Positions 63,804 through 64,000 of a DNA stretch of 64,000 nt are shown piece by piece. Source of the stretch: Niastella yeongjuensis (GTDB lineage: Bacteria > Bacteroidota > Bacteroidia > Chitinophagales > Chitinophagaceae); assembly GCF_900110245.1 (NCBI RefSeq), contig NZ_FOCZ01000020.1:62001-126000 (forward strand), written 5' to 3'. Under the pieces are notes generated by a model that made no database searches, was not told the DNA's origin, and was given only the letters and a program-made list of their open reading frames with translations. Made by a program: the position numbers and the translations under genes. Positions within the stretch are counted from its first letter, which is position 1, and each line of letters starts with the position of its first letter.

Positions 63804-64000
63804 ATGGAGATGAAACGGATAATTCTTTTTGCCGCGATACTGATCTCCGCTGTAGCAGTGAAAGCACAGGTACCAATGGGCTTTGGCTCTTTGAACCAGC
63901 CCTTCTTCAGGCATTATGGCCAGGTGGCCGATTCCAATACGCATCAAAAGAAATGGTTCCTTTCAAAATATGGGGCTATTTCGGCCGGTTATACATTTTT
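63804..64000 (+). CDS. Secreted protein, partial (C-terminus beyond right edge)
   Basis: The first 65 codons are visible and open to the window end. A signal peptide (MKRIILFAAILISAVAVKAQ from the second ATG at 63810; the first ATG is at 63804) is followed by VPMGFGSLNQPFFRHYGQVA and, later, WFLSKYGAISAGYTF. The aromatic, glycine-rich ending would suit an outer-membrane beta-barrel protein, but too little is present to assign a family. Confidence 0.7.
   Translation, partial: MEMKRIILFAAILISAVAVKAQVPMGFGSLNQPFFRHYGQVADSNTHQKKWFLSKYGAISAGYTF

Overview
The window looks like chromosomal DNA from a member of the Bacteroidota, most likely the Chitinophagaceae (Niastella/Chitinophaga type). The evidence is a SusC-like receptor with an ECF sigma/FecR pair, a hybrid two-component sensor, a type IX secretion sorting tail, many glycoside hydrolases, almost no Shine-Dalgarno sites, and several promoters of the Bacteroidota type TAnnTTTG. 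No rRNA, tRNA, CRISPR array, transposase or phage gene was seen.

Layout. 1-4254: sigma factor, FecR and the start of a SusC-like receptor (runs off the left edge), with a leader full of stem-loops. 4612-7262: a two-gene operon for a family 2A encapsulin shell and a cysteine desulfurase with an N-terminal loading region. 7448-10911: a cobalamin riboswitch driving a BtuB-like receptor and a BtuG-like propeller lipoprotein. 11070-13883: a purple acid phosphatase-like enzyme and a YcaQ-type DNA glycosylase. 13962-19862: GH92, GH99-like and GH3 enzymes, probably for mannosides. 19988-24562: TolC/HlyD/MFS efflux operon ending in its Crp/Fnr-type regulator. 24580-27288: DUF302, Ohr, nitrilase and a second DUF302 gene. 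27441-42736: GH97, two alginate-lyase-family proteins (one giant, with CBM3 modules and a T9SS tail), a hybrid two-component sensor and an SMP-30-like protein. 42792-44824: divergent AraC regulator and aldo/keto reductase. 45584-61525: trehalose synthesis from glycogen (GlgX, TreY, TreZ) with a FAD-Rieske oxidoreductase, followed by small stress-type genes, an MscS channel and a response regulator facing a PAS kinase. 61671-64000: AraC regulator, zinc alcohol dehydrogenase and a cut-off secreted protein.

Three things stand out. First, the encapsulin operon is a sulfur-related protein nanocompartment. Second, six intergenic elements made of 7-nt tandem repeats sit 0-16 nt after stop codons; five are folded as inverted arms, and all six carry the purine-rich arm first on the coding strand of the preceding gene. 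Third, two identical Crp-type palindromes lie at matching distances from the starts of the efflux operon and of the next gene, which predicts a small regulon for the regulator encoded between them. The trehalose, Ohr, ferritin-like, MscS and PAS-kinase genes together suggest a stress-response neighbourhood next to polysaccharide-use loci.
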